The translations under genes and the position numbers were made by a program. A DNA stretch of 6,839 nucleotides from Candidatus Sabulitectum sp. GTDB lineage: Bacteria > Fermentibacterota > Fermentibacteria > Fermentibacterales > JCC-6. How positions within the stretch are numbered: position 1 is the stretch's first letter; each line of letters starts with the position of its first letter. The stretch spans positions 1-6,839 of the forward strand of contig JAOZLN010000139.1 in NCBI GenBank assembly GCA_029934845.1, in the 5' to 3' direction. The notes below the pieces were generated by a model, which saw only the letters and a list, made by a program, of their open reading frames with translations, was not told the origin of the DNA and searched no databases. This document shows, piece by piece, positions 1-6,381 of this stretch.

Positions 1-61
1 AATAATAGCAACGCTATTTGCCGATAATTAGCGTGTATTATAGCCGTCTGTGTGGTAGCTA

Positions 62-364
62 ATGCCGATGTTGTATTCTCGGCCACGCTCCTAGACTGAA
101 ACTGCAGAGAAACACCTTGCTTCCATCTATCAGTACATTGCGCAAAATTCAATTGAGTATGCAAATCATACTGTAGATCGTTGAACAGCCAGATCAACAC
201 AGATTGCTGCATTCCCTCTTTCCGGTCGTTCTGTACCTGAATTTGAAGTTAAGCATGTAAGAGAAGTAATCGAAGGTTCTTACAGGATTATATACTACAT
301 AAAATCTGATGGAATTGACATTCCCGCTGTTGTTCATGGGGCGCAAAACATCTCTGCTGAATAA
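62..364 (+). pseudogene. Decayed ParE/RelE-type toxin gene with two in-frame stops
   Basis: One reading frame ending at TAA 362-364 gives a recognisable toxin of the ParE/RelE superfamily (plasmid-stabilisation mRNA interferase or gyrase-poison fold). The N-terminal helix reads TETAEKHLASIYQYIAQNS (95-151). The middle has IAAFPLSGRSVPEF (203-244), and the C-terminal strands read REVIEGSYRIIYYIK (260-304) and AVVHGAQNIS (326-355). These match the family pattern of an FP.SGR-type loop, then RE...G.YRIIY, then a VxHG ending. The frame is interrupted by TAG at 92-94, where the family usually has Trp (TGG to TAG is one transition), and by TGA at 182-184, where Leu is expected after VDR (TTA to TGA is one substitution). 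No frameshift is needed. The candidate start ATG at 62 (or 68) has no good ribosome-binding site, and the residues before the first stop are not family-like, so the 5' boundary is uncertain. Neighbouring genes use all three stops normally, so recoding is unlikely. No functional toxin would be made. Exact subfamily (ParE or RelE) is inferred from pattern only. Confidence 0.72.
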
Positions 365-380
365 TTTCACATTCAGTCTG

Positions 381-403
381 GATACAAGAATCAGGTTTGT
401 ATC
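381..403. repeat. Inverted repeat, 7-bp arms, beside the terminator stem
   Basis: GATACAA at 381-387 is complementary to TTGTATC at 397-403, with a 9-base loop. It directly abuts the stronger GC-rich hairpin at 404-429, so the gap between the toxin remnant and tldE carries two back-to-back hairpins. Read from the operon side, this is the second hairpin after tldE. On its own the stem is AT-rich and weak. A role in 3'-end stabilisation or termination is inference. Confidence 0.5.
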
Positions 404-445
404 CCCTCCAGAGTGATGCCTCTGGAGGGAATTCTTTCTTCTTTG
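404..445. terminator. Strong hairpin between convergent tldE and toxin remnant, likely terminator
   Basis: CCCTCCAGAG at 404-413 and CTCTGGAGGG at 420-429 form a perfect 10-bp GC-rich stem with a 6-base loop (TGATGC). Read on the plus strand, the stem is followed by a T-rich tract (430-445), the classic intrinsic-terminator layout for the convergent toxin remnant. Read on the minus strand, the stem begins 19 bases after the tldE stop codon and is the only plausible end signal for the six-gene operon. However, the bases after it on that strand (GATACAAACC) are not T-rich, so intrinsic termination of the operon is less certain than for the plus direction. It may act as a bidirectional terminator or as a 3'-end stabilising structure for the operon mRNA. 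Confidence 0.75.
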
Positions 446-447
446 TC

Positions 448-1812
448 TTAGAAGCTCTCTGCGCAGTCTGTGATCTTCACATCATCAATCAGCATCCATG
501 TTGGAACTGATACGGCGCTTGGAGCTCTTCTGCCGTAGGTGTTGGAAGTATTAACACTGATTGTTTCAGAAGAAATGGCAAGAACATTGCCGAAGATATT
601 CTCGAACTGATCGGTTATTCTGCTGGAGAATATCGGGCTTACGATCTTTCCCTTTTCAATAAGAACAGCACTGAAACGACTGCTGCCTGTGAAAATACCT
701 TTGCTCATGTTAGGCATGTTCATGTAGTGAATGGCAGGAATGTACAGAACTCTGTCAATATCACTGACCGCTTCAAGGAAATCGGAAGGACCGTCGCCGG
801 GCTGCATAGCCAGGCAACCGGCGTTTGGTGTAGCATCTTTTCCGTACTTCGAGGCGGTGTTTCTATCGTAAAGAAGCCCAGCAAACCTGCCCTTATCGAT
901 CATGGTAAGCGTTTTTGTCAGAAGCCCTGAATCGCTGAGAGGTTCAGAGAAGATCTGATCGCTTGTGGGGTCATCAAGAACTGTGACTGCAGGGTTCAGA
1001 ATATCATCCCCGATCTGCTTATCAGCAGTCCAGCCCATCTTCATCTCCCAGGTACGCCCGGCGCAACCGGTCCATACAGTCATGCCAATCAGTTCTCCGA
1101 TTGCCTGAGAGCCCAGTACAACCTTGTAATTGCCAGGCTCAACCTTGAAACCTTCCTGGTTCTCGTAGGTTGGAAGAACACTGTTGAATTCTTTGATGGT
1201 GGCTTCTGCTGAAACATCCCCGGCTTTTGTGCCTGTCTGCCAGCTTGCCAGTTCCCACATTTTTTCAGGATGCTTCAAAACACACATGAACTGCTGATCT
1301 GTAAGCCTCTGCCATACCGAGTTGTTGTTGGCGGTGGTGACAGAAAAAGTTTCAGTGCTGCCGCTGGACCATGAACCAGAGTAATTGTATTCCCCACCAA
1401 CATTACTGAATATGGTGCTGTACACCTGCTCTTTTACAGACGGGTCAAGATTCTCAAGAGCTTCATCGTACTGTGCTTCAGTCTGCACACTGGCTTCAAT
1501 TACAGTCAGTGCCGGGTCATAATCCATCTCTGCGGATCTTCCAGCCTTTTCTGATACCATTTGAATCATCTTGAAAAGGTCTTCTGTAGATTTGATCTCA
1601 CCCAGATGTGTATGTGTACCTTTTTTCCTGCCCTGTATTACTTCAATATCAATTCTTGTAAGTTCTTCACTTGTATTGAGGCTCACGGAATTGTTACCGA
1701 TCCTCATCAGATGACTGTTCTCGTGATGGTAGTGAATAGAGGCCTTGATGCCGCTATTTTTTGCCATACCTCTGGCCTCTGTGATCATGTTTCGAAGTTC
1801 ATTGTTCATCAT
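448..1812 (-). CDS. tldE: TldE/PmbA-family protein, metal-site-lacking partner of TldD
   Basis: A 454-residue protein of the TldD/PmbA (peptidase U62) family, close to the roughly 450 residues of E. coli TldE/PmbA. In E. coli, TldD and TldE form a heterodimeric cytosolic zinc protease that degrades unfolded peptides, matures microcin B17 and affects the antitoxin CcdA. TldE contributes to the peptide tunnel but has no zinc site. That fits here: the segment aligned with the HExxxH helix reads SQAIGELIGM (235-244) with no histidines. The C-terminal domain has the family's strand-rich pattern, including KGIFTGSSRFSAVLIEKGKI (371-390) and NIFGNVLAISSETIS (405-419), and ends in a VPTWMLIDDVKI segment (436-447). 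The protein starts MM. AAGGAAG at 1819-1825 lies 6 bases before the first ATG and 9 before the second (1809), so either may be used. This Shine-Dalgarno is formed by the last codons of tldD (Arg-Lys-stop region), and only 3 bases separate the tldD stop from this ATG, which indicates translational coupling. The sequence is divergent, so the family is more secure than the exact substrate. Confidence 0.88.
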   Translation of the reverse strand: MMNNELRNMITEARGMAKNSGIKASIHYHHENSHLMRIGNNSVSLNTSEELTRIDIEVIQGRKKGTHTHLGEIKSTEDLFKMIQMVSEKAGRSAEMDYDPALTVIEASVQTEAQYDEALENLDPSVKEQVYSTIFSNVGGEYNYSGSWSSGSTETFSVTTANNNSVWQRLTDQQFMCVLKHPEKMWELASWQTGTKAGDVSAEATIKEFNSVLPTYENQEGFKVEPGNYKVVLGSQAIGELIGMTVWTGCAGRTWEMKMGWTADKQIGDDILNPAVTVLDDPTSDQIFSEPLSDSGLLTKTLTMIDKGRFAGLLYDRNTASKYGKDATPNAGCLAMQPGDGPSDFLEAVSDIDRVLYIPAIHYMNMPNMSKGIFTGSSRFSAVLIEKGKIVSPIFSSRITDQFENIFGNVLAISSETISVNTSNTYGRRAPSAVSVPTWMLIDDVKITDCAESF

Positions 1813-1815
1813 GAT

Positions 1816-3300
1816 CTACTTCCTTTCTCCGGAAATGACATTGTCAAATTTCACCACAGGAAGGCCGTGACCAAGTTCCATTACCTGGTTAGGCTCCCCT
1901 TTGCCGCAGTTCTCTACCTGCTCTACGATCCAGGAGGATTCATCTCCAACGGCTGACAGGTTGTTGTAGAACTCAATTGTGTGCCCCTGGTAAGAAGGGT
2001 TCCGGAGAACGCGGGTGATCTCTCCATTTTTAACTTCCCAGGCGATCTCACATCCAAAGTGAAAGTGTTCACGGTTTGAACCTATGGACCAGCTTGTGGG
2101 GTTATCCACAATAATTCCATCTTCGGTGGTGGCGATAATGTCTTCAAGAGTTCCGTCATCTCCTGGAAGAATGTTCACATTTGTCATTCTGTCTATGGGA
2201 GCACGGTAAAACGCAGTTGATCTGCTTGCTCCACCGCTTTCGGTGAATACTTCTTTTCCAGCCCTCTGGTTAGCCTCACTGATCATTGCTCTGGATGTGA
2301 GGCAGTTCACAAGAATTCCCTTGTCAATCAAAAGATAGTCCCGTTCCGGGGTTCCTTCTGCATCAAATCCAAATGATCCGGGGCTGTTAACGATTGAACC
2401 GTAAGCACTGACATTGAGCTTATCGGAACCGTACTTAAGTTTTCCAAACGAATCGAGATTAACAAAACTGCCACCTGCATAGGAAAGCTCATAACCCAGT
2501 ATCCTGTCCAGCTCCAGCGGATGTCCGATGGTCTCGTGAAGCTGAAGATGCCCCTGCCCTGGTAAAAGAATTACAGATCTGTTACCAAAGTCAAGTTCCG
2601 GGGCGGCCAGAACCTCTTTAAGCTCACTCTTTACCCGTTCAGCATGCCCGCTCCAGAGAGCAGGATTTGTAAGCATTTCCCAGCCCCTGGTGCCATCGGT
2701 TTCACAGAAAAGAGTCTTGGAACGCCTCTGCATCTGCCTGTCCGAGTCAAGAGCCATGGCGGTCATGTGAGCGAAAGTATTGATAAGTTTCTTCCGGGTA
2801 TACGTACCCTCGCTGCTCCAGAAATGGATTATCATTCTCTGAAGCTGCACCCGTATCATTCTGCGAAGAATCCAGTCTTCAGTAAGAGAATCGTCTACAC
2901 CTTTTAGAAAATCCACTTTGTCGGAAAGACTCACTTCAATAGGATCGACCTTGAAAGGAGACGTATAACTGCCGGTATGCCCGTCCTTCTTCCCCATATC
3001 AAGCTTGACCTTTACAAGCATGGAGGCAGATATAGCATTGGCCATTGCCTTGTCAAAACAGGAATCCACATCAGCAGTCTGGCTTGTAGCGGCAAAACCC
3101 CAGGCTCCACCGTAAAGAACCCGTACGCCAAGGCCACTTTCAACTGTGGTATCGTTGCCTTCAAGGTTACCGTCAAGAAGCATCAGCATCTCTGAGCTGT
3201 CATCCTCATACCATCTTGCATCACTGTACTGGGCACCTGCATCCATCACCCTGCCAATGTTTCTGGTGATGGCCTCCTTCAAATCGTTAAATAATGACAT
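1816..3300 (-). CDS. tldD: TldD-family zinc metalloprotease, catalytic subunit
   Basis: This is the catalytic half of the TldD/TldE peptidase. With the start chosen here it has 494 residues (E. coli TldD has 481). Numbering below counts from the alternative upstream ATG at 3315 (499 residues). The zinc-binding HExxxH motif is HETIGH at 260-265, followed by PLELDRILGYE. The third ligand in E. coli TldD is a C-terminal Cys, and here CGKGEPNQ supplies Cys470. Other family features are the N-terminal GVRVLYGGAWGFAATS (63-78), the SSEGTYTRKK hairpin (167-176), and SFGKLKYGSDKLNVSA with GSFGFDAEGTP (289-304 and 313-323). I favour the internal ATG at 3300 because the intervening codons contain AAGAAGG (3305-3311), a good Shine-Dalgarno 4 bases before it. 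The ATG at 3315 has only a weak GGGAAAAG further away. The gene begins just after the MOSC gene stop (3318-3320) and ends in TAG 3 bases before tldE. No substrate peptide gene is visible nearby. All catalytic residues are present, so the enzyme is probably active. Confidence 0.93.
   Translation of the reverse strand: MSLFNDLKEAITRNIGRVMDAGAQYSDARWYEDDSSEMLMLLDGNLEGNDTTVESGLGVRVLYGGAWGFAATSQTADVDSCFDKAMANAISASMLVKVKLDMGKKDGHTGSYTSPFKVDPIEVSLSDKVDFLKGVDDSLTEDWILRRMIRVQLQRMIIHFWSSEGTYTRKKLINTFAHMTAMALDSDRQMQRRSKTLFCETDGTRGWEMLTNPALWSGHAERVKSELKEVLAAPELDFGNRSVILLPGQGHLQLHETIGHPLELDRILGYELSYAGGSFVNLDSFGKLKYGSDKLNVSAYGSIVNSPGSFGFDAEGTPERDYLLIDKGILVNCLTSRAMISEANQRAGKEVFTESGGASRSTAFYRAPIDRMTNVNILPGDDGTLEDIIATTEDGIIVDNPTSWSIGSNREHFHFGCEIAWEVKNGEITRVLRNPSYQGHTIEFYNNLSAVGDESSWIVEQVENCGKGEPNQVMELGHGLPVVKFDNVISGERK
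1819..1825 (-). promoter_or_regulatory. Shine-Dalgarno of tldE inside the tldD 3' end
   Basis: On the minus strand AAGGAAG precedes the tldD TAG (1816-1818) and the tldE ATG (1810-1812), with 6 bases of spacing. A second GGAG sits at 1827-1830. The ribosome-binding site is therefore built from the final tldD codons. This supports translational coupling of the two subunits, as expected for proteins needed in equal amounts. Confidence 0.7.
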
Positions 3301-3304
3301 GGAA

Positions 3305-3311
3305 CCTTCTT
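3305..3311 (-). promoter_or_regulatory. Shine-Dalgarno that decides the tldD start
   Basis: AAGAAGG on the minus strand lies 4 bases (TTCC) before the ATG at 3298-3300. It falls within the codons that would encode Lys-Glu-Gly if translation began at the ATG at 3313-3315. A good ribosome-binding site inside a supposed N-terminus usually means the downstream start is real, so the mature N-terminus is probably MSLFNDLKEA. Confidence 0.55.
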
Positions 3312-3317
3312 TCATTT

Positions 3318-3770
3318 TTATTCTTTTCCCAGAAGCTCAAGTATATCACCCCGGTGCAAATGTCCAGGGGAAAGCACACGGCAGAATACTCCTCTTTTGG
3401 GCATAATGCACTTGCCAACCTTCTGATAGATGGTACAATCATCGCCGTGACATTCTTTTCCTACCTGGGTCACCTCAAGACGAAGTCCGTCAGAACCATC
3501 TATTAAACGACCCGGTTTTAAAAGTGTAATGTCTATTCCCTCTGTGGTAATGTTCTCTCCAAAATCTCCAGGATTGATTGCAATTCCGCTTCTTTCTGCA
3601 AAATCAACAACACTTTCCTGATCCAGCAGACTTATCTGTCTGTGCCAGTTGCCGGAATGGGCATCACTCTCAAACCCGGCGGAGGTTACTTTTACTGCAT
3701 CAACCGGACTTTTTTCCGTACCCTTCTCTGGAGAAACATTCAAAGAAAAAACTGTAAATTTCTTTCCCAT
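3318..3770 (-). CDS. Stand-alone MOSC-domain protein
   Basis: A 150-residue protein made up almost wholly of a MOSC (molybdenum cofactor sulfurase C-terminal) domain. Visible family features are an N-terminal strand FTVFSLNVSPEKGTEKSPV (5-23), GFESDAHSG with the HRQISLLDQES segment (32-53), and GDFGENITTEGID (68-80). A Cys-rich C-terminal half reads GKECHGDDCTIYQ (104-116), then GKCIMPKRGVFCRVL (119-133), and a closing GDILELLG. The cysteines are 107, 112, 121 and 130. This type resembles MOSC domains found alone or fused to MoaB/Mog-like molybdopterin enzymes. MOSC domains are thought to carry sulfur on a conserved Cys for delivery to metal cofactors, but the reaction here is unknown. It has no signal peptide, so it is presumably cytosolic. 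Its ATG overlaps the stop of the upstream protease gene by one base (TAATG), and AGGAAGG sits just upstream. No molybdenum-cofactor or molybdoenzyme gene is visible in the window, so its link to the proteases around it is unexplained. Confidence 0.88.
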   Translation of the reverse strand: MGKKFTVFSLNVSPEKGTEKSPVDAVKVTSAGFESDAHSGNWHRQISLLDQESVVDFAERSGIAINPGDFGENITTEGIDITLLKPGRLIDGSDGLRLEVTQVGKECHGDDCTIYQKVGKCIMPKRGVFCRVLSPGHLHRGDILELLGKE

Positions 3771-4480
3771 TAACCTTCCTGTCTATTTTCAGTATCTGTT
3801 ATTTTGAAAGGTGAGGCGTTCAGCGCAGGAATAAGAAGCTTCCTGTAAACAACCCGCCACAAAAGAGCCATGAACACAATGAACGAAAGCCCTCCGAGAA
3901 TGTTCTCCATGCTGAGCCAGTTAAACAGACCATGGGCAACCATGGAAAGCAGAAGGCCTGCAACAACAGCAAGAACGGGCTTCATGCCTTTTCTTCCCTT
4001 GGAGTAGCCCAGCGCCGCTCCGAAGAATGCAGAGAAAAGCGCATGCCCGGGAACGCTGAAGACCGATCGCCCCAGAAGAGTAAGCACACCCATTTCAGGG
4101 CTGCCTCCATGCCAGCTCGAGAAAACATAGAACGCGTTCTCGCATGCTGCAAATCCCAGTGCTGCCGAAGAGGCATAAACAATGCCATCCATTGGTTCGT
4201 TGAAATTCTTGTTTGAGAATATCGTCCAGAATACAATGAGGAACTTGGCTGACTCCTCAATGATCGGAGCCCATATCACAGCCGAATATCTTGCAGGACC
4301 CCAGGGAAACGGCAACCCTTCAAATGCTGTTCCCATTGCAATTGCAACGAAAACACCCAGGAGAAAAGTTCTTAATACCAGCTTTTTGGGTTCCGGTTCG
4401 TACTTATCGGTTTTGTAAAAGAACCACAGCCACCCGAAACCGGGGAGTACAGACACAAGAACAATGAAAAGGTACTGCAT
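3770..4480 (-). CDS. PrsW-family intramembrane protease
   Basis: A 236-residue multi-pass membrane protein of the PrsW family (related to the CAAX/ABI group of membrane-embedded proteases). About seven hydrophobic segments are visible, roughly 3-21, 35-52, 65-88, 98-121, 130-157, 167-190 and 194-212. Family marks are FYKTDKYEPEPKK after the first segment (21-33), the EESAK motif with Glu75, Glu76 and Lys79, DGIVYASSAALGFAACEN (98-115) with Glu114-Asn115, PGHALFSAFFGAALG (144-158) with His146, and AHGLFNW (182-188) with His183. The conserved Glu and His residues lie in or near membrane segments, as expected for the active site. In Bacillus subtilis PrsW makes the first cut in the anti-sigma factor RsiW. 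No sigma or anti-sigma gene is present here, so the substrate is unknown. GGGGAG lies about 5 bases before the ATG, and about 30 bases separate this gene from the htpG stop. The C-terminal tail (from about 221) is polar. The prsW symbol is withheld because orthology with the B. subtilis gene is not established. Confidence 0.9.
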   Translation of the reverse strand: MQYLFIVLVSVLPGFGWLWFFYKTDKYEPEPKKLVLRTFLLGVFVAIAMGTAFEGLPFPWGPARYSAVIWAPIIEESAKFLIVFWTIFSNKNFNEPMDGIVYASSAALGFAACENAFYVFSSWHGGSPEMGVLTLLGRSVFSVPGHALFSAFFGAALGYSKGRKGMKPVLAVVAGLLLSMVAHGLFNWLSMENILGGLSFIVFMALLWRVVYRKLLIPALNASPFKITDTENRQEG

Positions 4481-4510
4481 TCACACTCCCCGGTTAAAGA
4501 AATTTTAAAA

Positions 4511-6367
4511 TCAGCTCATCAACTCTGCTACAAACTTACCGAAACTGGTTGGATCATCGGGTCTGGAACCGGAAAGAACTCTGGCAAGCTCCAGAAGCAT
4601 ATCAACCCTCTTGTTGAATTCGTCTTTTGACCCTTCAATGCCATTGAGAGATTCAAGTGAAGCAATCACAGGGTGAGCCGGGTTAAGCTCAAGAATTCTC
4701 TTTGATTCAGGTGCATCCTGGTTCATGGCCCGCATCATCATCTTCATCATTTCGCCGGGATCATCCTGTGCCGCTACAAGTATACATGGCGTCTCTCGGA
4801 GTCTGGGTGAGAATCTCACACCTGATACTTTATCTCCAAGAATTTCCTTGATAGAGTTAACCAGATCTGAGTGCTCTTTTTCAGCTTTGTCTCTTACATC
4901 CTTGTCTTCTGTGGACATATCCTTGTCGCTGGCTTCGCTGGCGATATTGGTGAATTTTCTGCCTTTGAATTCCATAAGAGATTCCACAGCCAGAAGATCA
5001 ACAGGCCCATGAAGAAGAATAACATCGTTGTCACCGGCTGCCTCCAGATGAGGAGAACGCTTCAGTTCCTCAAGGGAAGCTCCGCCAAGGTAAAAGACTT
5101 GTCCATCTTCCGGCAATTCTTCCACGATATCAGTAAGAGATTTAACCCCATCTGATTTTGAGGTATCAAACAGAAGCAGTGAGGCAAGTTCTTCTTTGCG
5201 TTCGTGATCAGAGTAAACTCCCTCTTTGATGAAATCACCGTAAAGAGCAAAGAATTTATCATACTTCTCGCGATCCTGTTCCAGCATCTCGCTGAAGTGA
5301 TCGAGTATTTTTCTTGTAAGAACCTTGTTCACCGTTTTCAGAACCCTGTCCTGCTGAAGGATCTCCCTGGATACATTCAATGAAACATCAGGGCTTTCCA
5401 CAACTCCTCTAAGGAAATGCAGATATGAAGGCAGAATATTCTCTGCTCTCTCCATGATCATCACTTTGCGGGCATAAAGGCTGAGACCCGGTCTTCTGTC
5501 GGGAATCATTATGTCCATACCCCTTGAAGAAGGGACAAAAACAAGCGAATAGAACTCGGTTATTCCCTCGCCATGATACCAGAATCTGTCCATTGGCTCT
5601 GCGTGATCATGTGTAAGATGTGAGTAAAAACTGTTGTATTCCTCCTGATCAACATCGGCGGGTGAGCGAAGCCACACAGGAGTTCCAGTGTTAATCTGGC
5701 TTGTCTTTTCTTCTGTGTTCCCTTCATCATCTTTTTCTTCCTTTACCAGGAAAACAGGGTTACTCACAAAGTCAGAGTAGTGTTTTACTAGAGACTCTAT
5801 CTTCCAGGTATCCAGGTATTCACTTGCATCTTCCTTCATGACAAGCTCAATAGATGTTCCCCCGGGAAGATTGTCGGCAGATTCGATAGTGTAACCGTCG
5901 GTATCTCCACTGCGCCATATCCAGCCTTTTTCTTCCCCTGCCTTGCGACTGCGGACTGTTACCGTGTCTGCAACCATAAAGGCAGAATAAAAACCGACAC
6001 CGAACTGACCGATAAGATCAGGACGCACAGCATTGGATGCAGCATCCTCCAGAAACTTAAGTGTTCCCGATGATGCAACTGTTCCCAGATTGTTCTCCAG
6101 ATCCTCTGCATTCATACCAATACCGTTATCGGTAATGGTAAATGTTCCTGCTTCTTTATCTGCACTGATCACTATTTCAGGTGTGAATCCTTCCCCAAGA
6201 AGATCAGGGTCATCCAGGGCAAGATATCTTAATCTGTCAATTGCATCAGATGAATTAGAGACGAGTTCACGAAGAAATATGTCCTTGTTGGAGTAAAGAC
6301 TGTGGATAACAAGATCAAGCACCTTTTTGGTCTCGGCCTTGAATTTCATGGTTTTCTGTTCTGACAT
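4511..6367 (-). CDS. htpG: Molecular chaperone HtpG (bacterial Hsp90)
   Basis: A 618-residue Hsp90 chaperone, near the 624 residues of E. coli HtpG and complete. It is a cytosolic ATP-driven homodimer that remodels client proteins, often with DnaK. Numbering counts the extra Met at 6370. The N-terminal GHKL ATPase domain (to about 220) has SLYSNKDIFLRELVSNSSDA (24-43) with catalytic Glu35 and Mg-binding Asn39. It also has DNGIGM (81-86) contacting the nucleotide and the glycine-rich lid GQFGVGFYSAF (121-131). The middle domain (about 230-500) carries LNVSREILQQ (331-340) with the ATP-sensing Arg335. The C-terminal dimerisation domain includes a Met-rich EMMKMMMRAMN amphipathic stretch (540-550) and LNPAHPVI (562-569). 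There is no Hsp90 linker expansion or MEEVD tail, as expected for a bacterial form. Two adjacent ATGs exist; AAGGAG at 6372-6377 is only 1 base from the first but 4 from the second, so 6367 is preferred. It begins 14 bases after the sulfatase stop with no room for its own heat-shock promoter, so expression depends on upstream transcription or a promoter within the sulfatase gene. Confidence 0.97.
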   Translation of the reverse strand: MSEQKTMKFKAETKKVLDLVIHSLYSNKDIFLRELVSNSSDAIDRLRYLALDDPDLLGEGFTPEIVISADKEAGTFTITDNGIGMNAEDLENNLGTVASSGTLKFLEDAASNAVRPDLIGQFGVGFYSAFMVADTVTVRSRKAGEEKGWIWRSGDTDGYTIESADNLPGGTSIELVMKEDASEYLDTWKIESLVKHYSDFVSNPVFLVKEEKDDEGNTEEKTSQINTGTPVWLRSPADVDQEEYNSFYSHLTHDHAEPMDRFWYHGEGITEFYSLVFVPSSRGMDIMIPDRRPGLSLYARKVMIMERAENILPSYLHFLRGVVESPDVSLNVSREILQQDRVLKTVNKVLTRKILDHFSEMLEQDREKYDKFFALYGDFIKEGVYSDHERKEELASLLLFDTSKSDGVKSLTDIVEELPEDGQVFYLGGASLEELKRSPHLEAAGDNDVILLHGPVDLLAVESLMEFKGRKFTNIASEASDKDMSTEDKDVRDKAEKEHSDLVNSIKEILGDKVSGVRFSPRLRETPCILVAAQDDPGEMMKMMMRAMNQDAPESKRILELNPAHPVIASLESLNGIEGSKDEFNKRVDMLLELARVLSGSRPDDPTSFGKFVAELMS

Positions 6368-6371
6368 CATG

Positions 6372-6377
6372 CTCCTT
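6372..6377 (-). promoter_or_regulatory. Shine-Dalgarno that decides the htpG start
   Basis: AAGGAG on the minus strand is followed by C, then ATGATG. One base of spacing to the first ATG (6370) is too short for efficient initiation, while the second ATG (6367) sits 4 bases away. The protein therefore most likely begins MSEQKT. Confidence 0.6.
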
Positions 6378-6381
6378 ATCC

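Noticed and set aside
9..62. Possible end of an antitoxin gene whose TAA (60-62) overlaps the ATG of the toxin remnant
   Set aside because: The overlap resembles toxin-antitoxin gene junctions, but the 17 visible codons show no antitoxin motif and other stops lie just upstream, so it cannot be supported.
92..184. Stop-codon reassignment or readthrough explaining TAG and TGA in the toxin frame
   Set aside because: TAA, TGA and TAG all end intact genes in this window (TGA for htpG, TAG for tldD), so neither codon is reassigned; pseudogenisation is simpler.
1..447. CRISPR array, tRNA or insertion-sequence ends in the gene-poor left part
   Set aside because: No regularly spaced repeats, no cloverleaf and no terminal inverted repeats flanked by duplications were seen; only the toxin remnant and the two hairpins.
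1561..1956. 131-codon plus-strand open frame opposite tldE and tldD
   Set aside because: It is antisense to two well-supported genes, spans their junction, and its translation shows no recognisable domain; a shadow frame.
3982..4260. 92-codon minus-strand frame within the PrsW-type gene
   Set aside because: It is an alternative frame of a gene whose real frame carries all family motifs; no independent evidence of coding.
5062..5262. 66-codon minus-strand frame inside htpG
   Set aside because: It lies in another frame of a fully conserved htpG region and shows no domain or ribosome-binding site of note.
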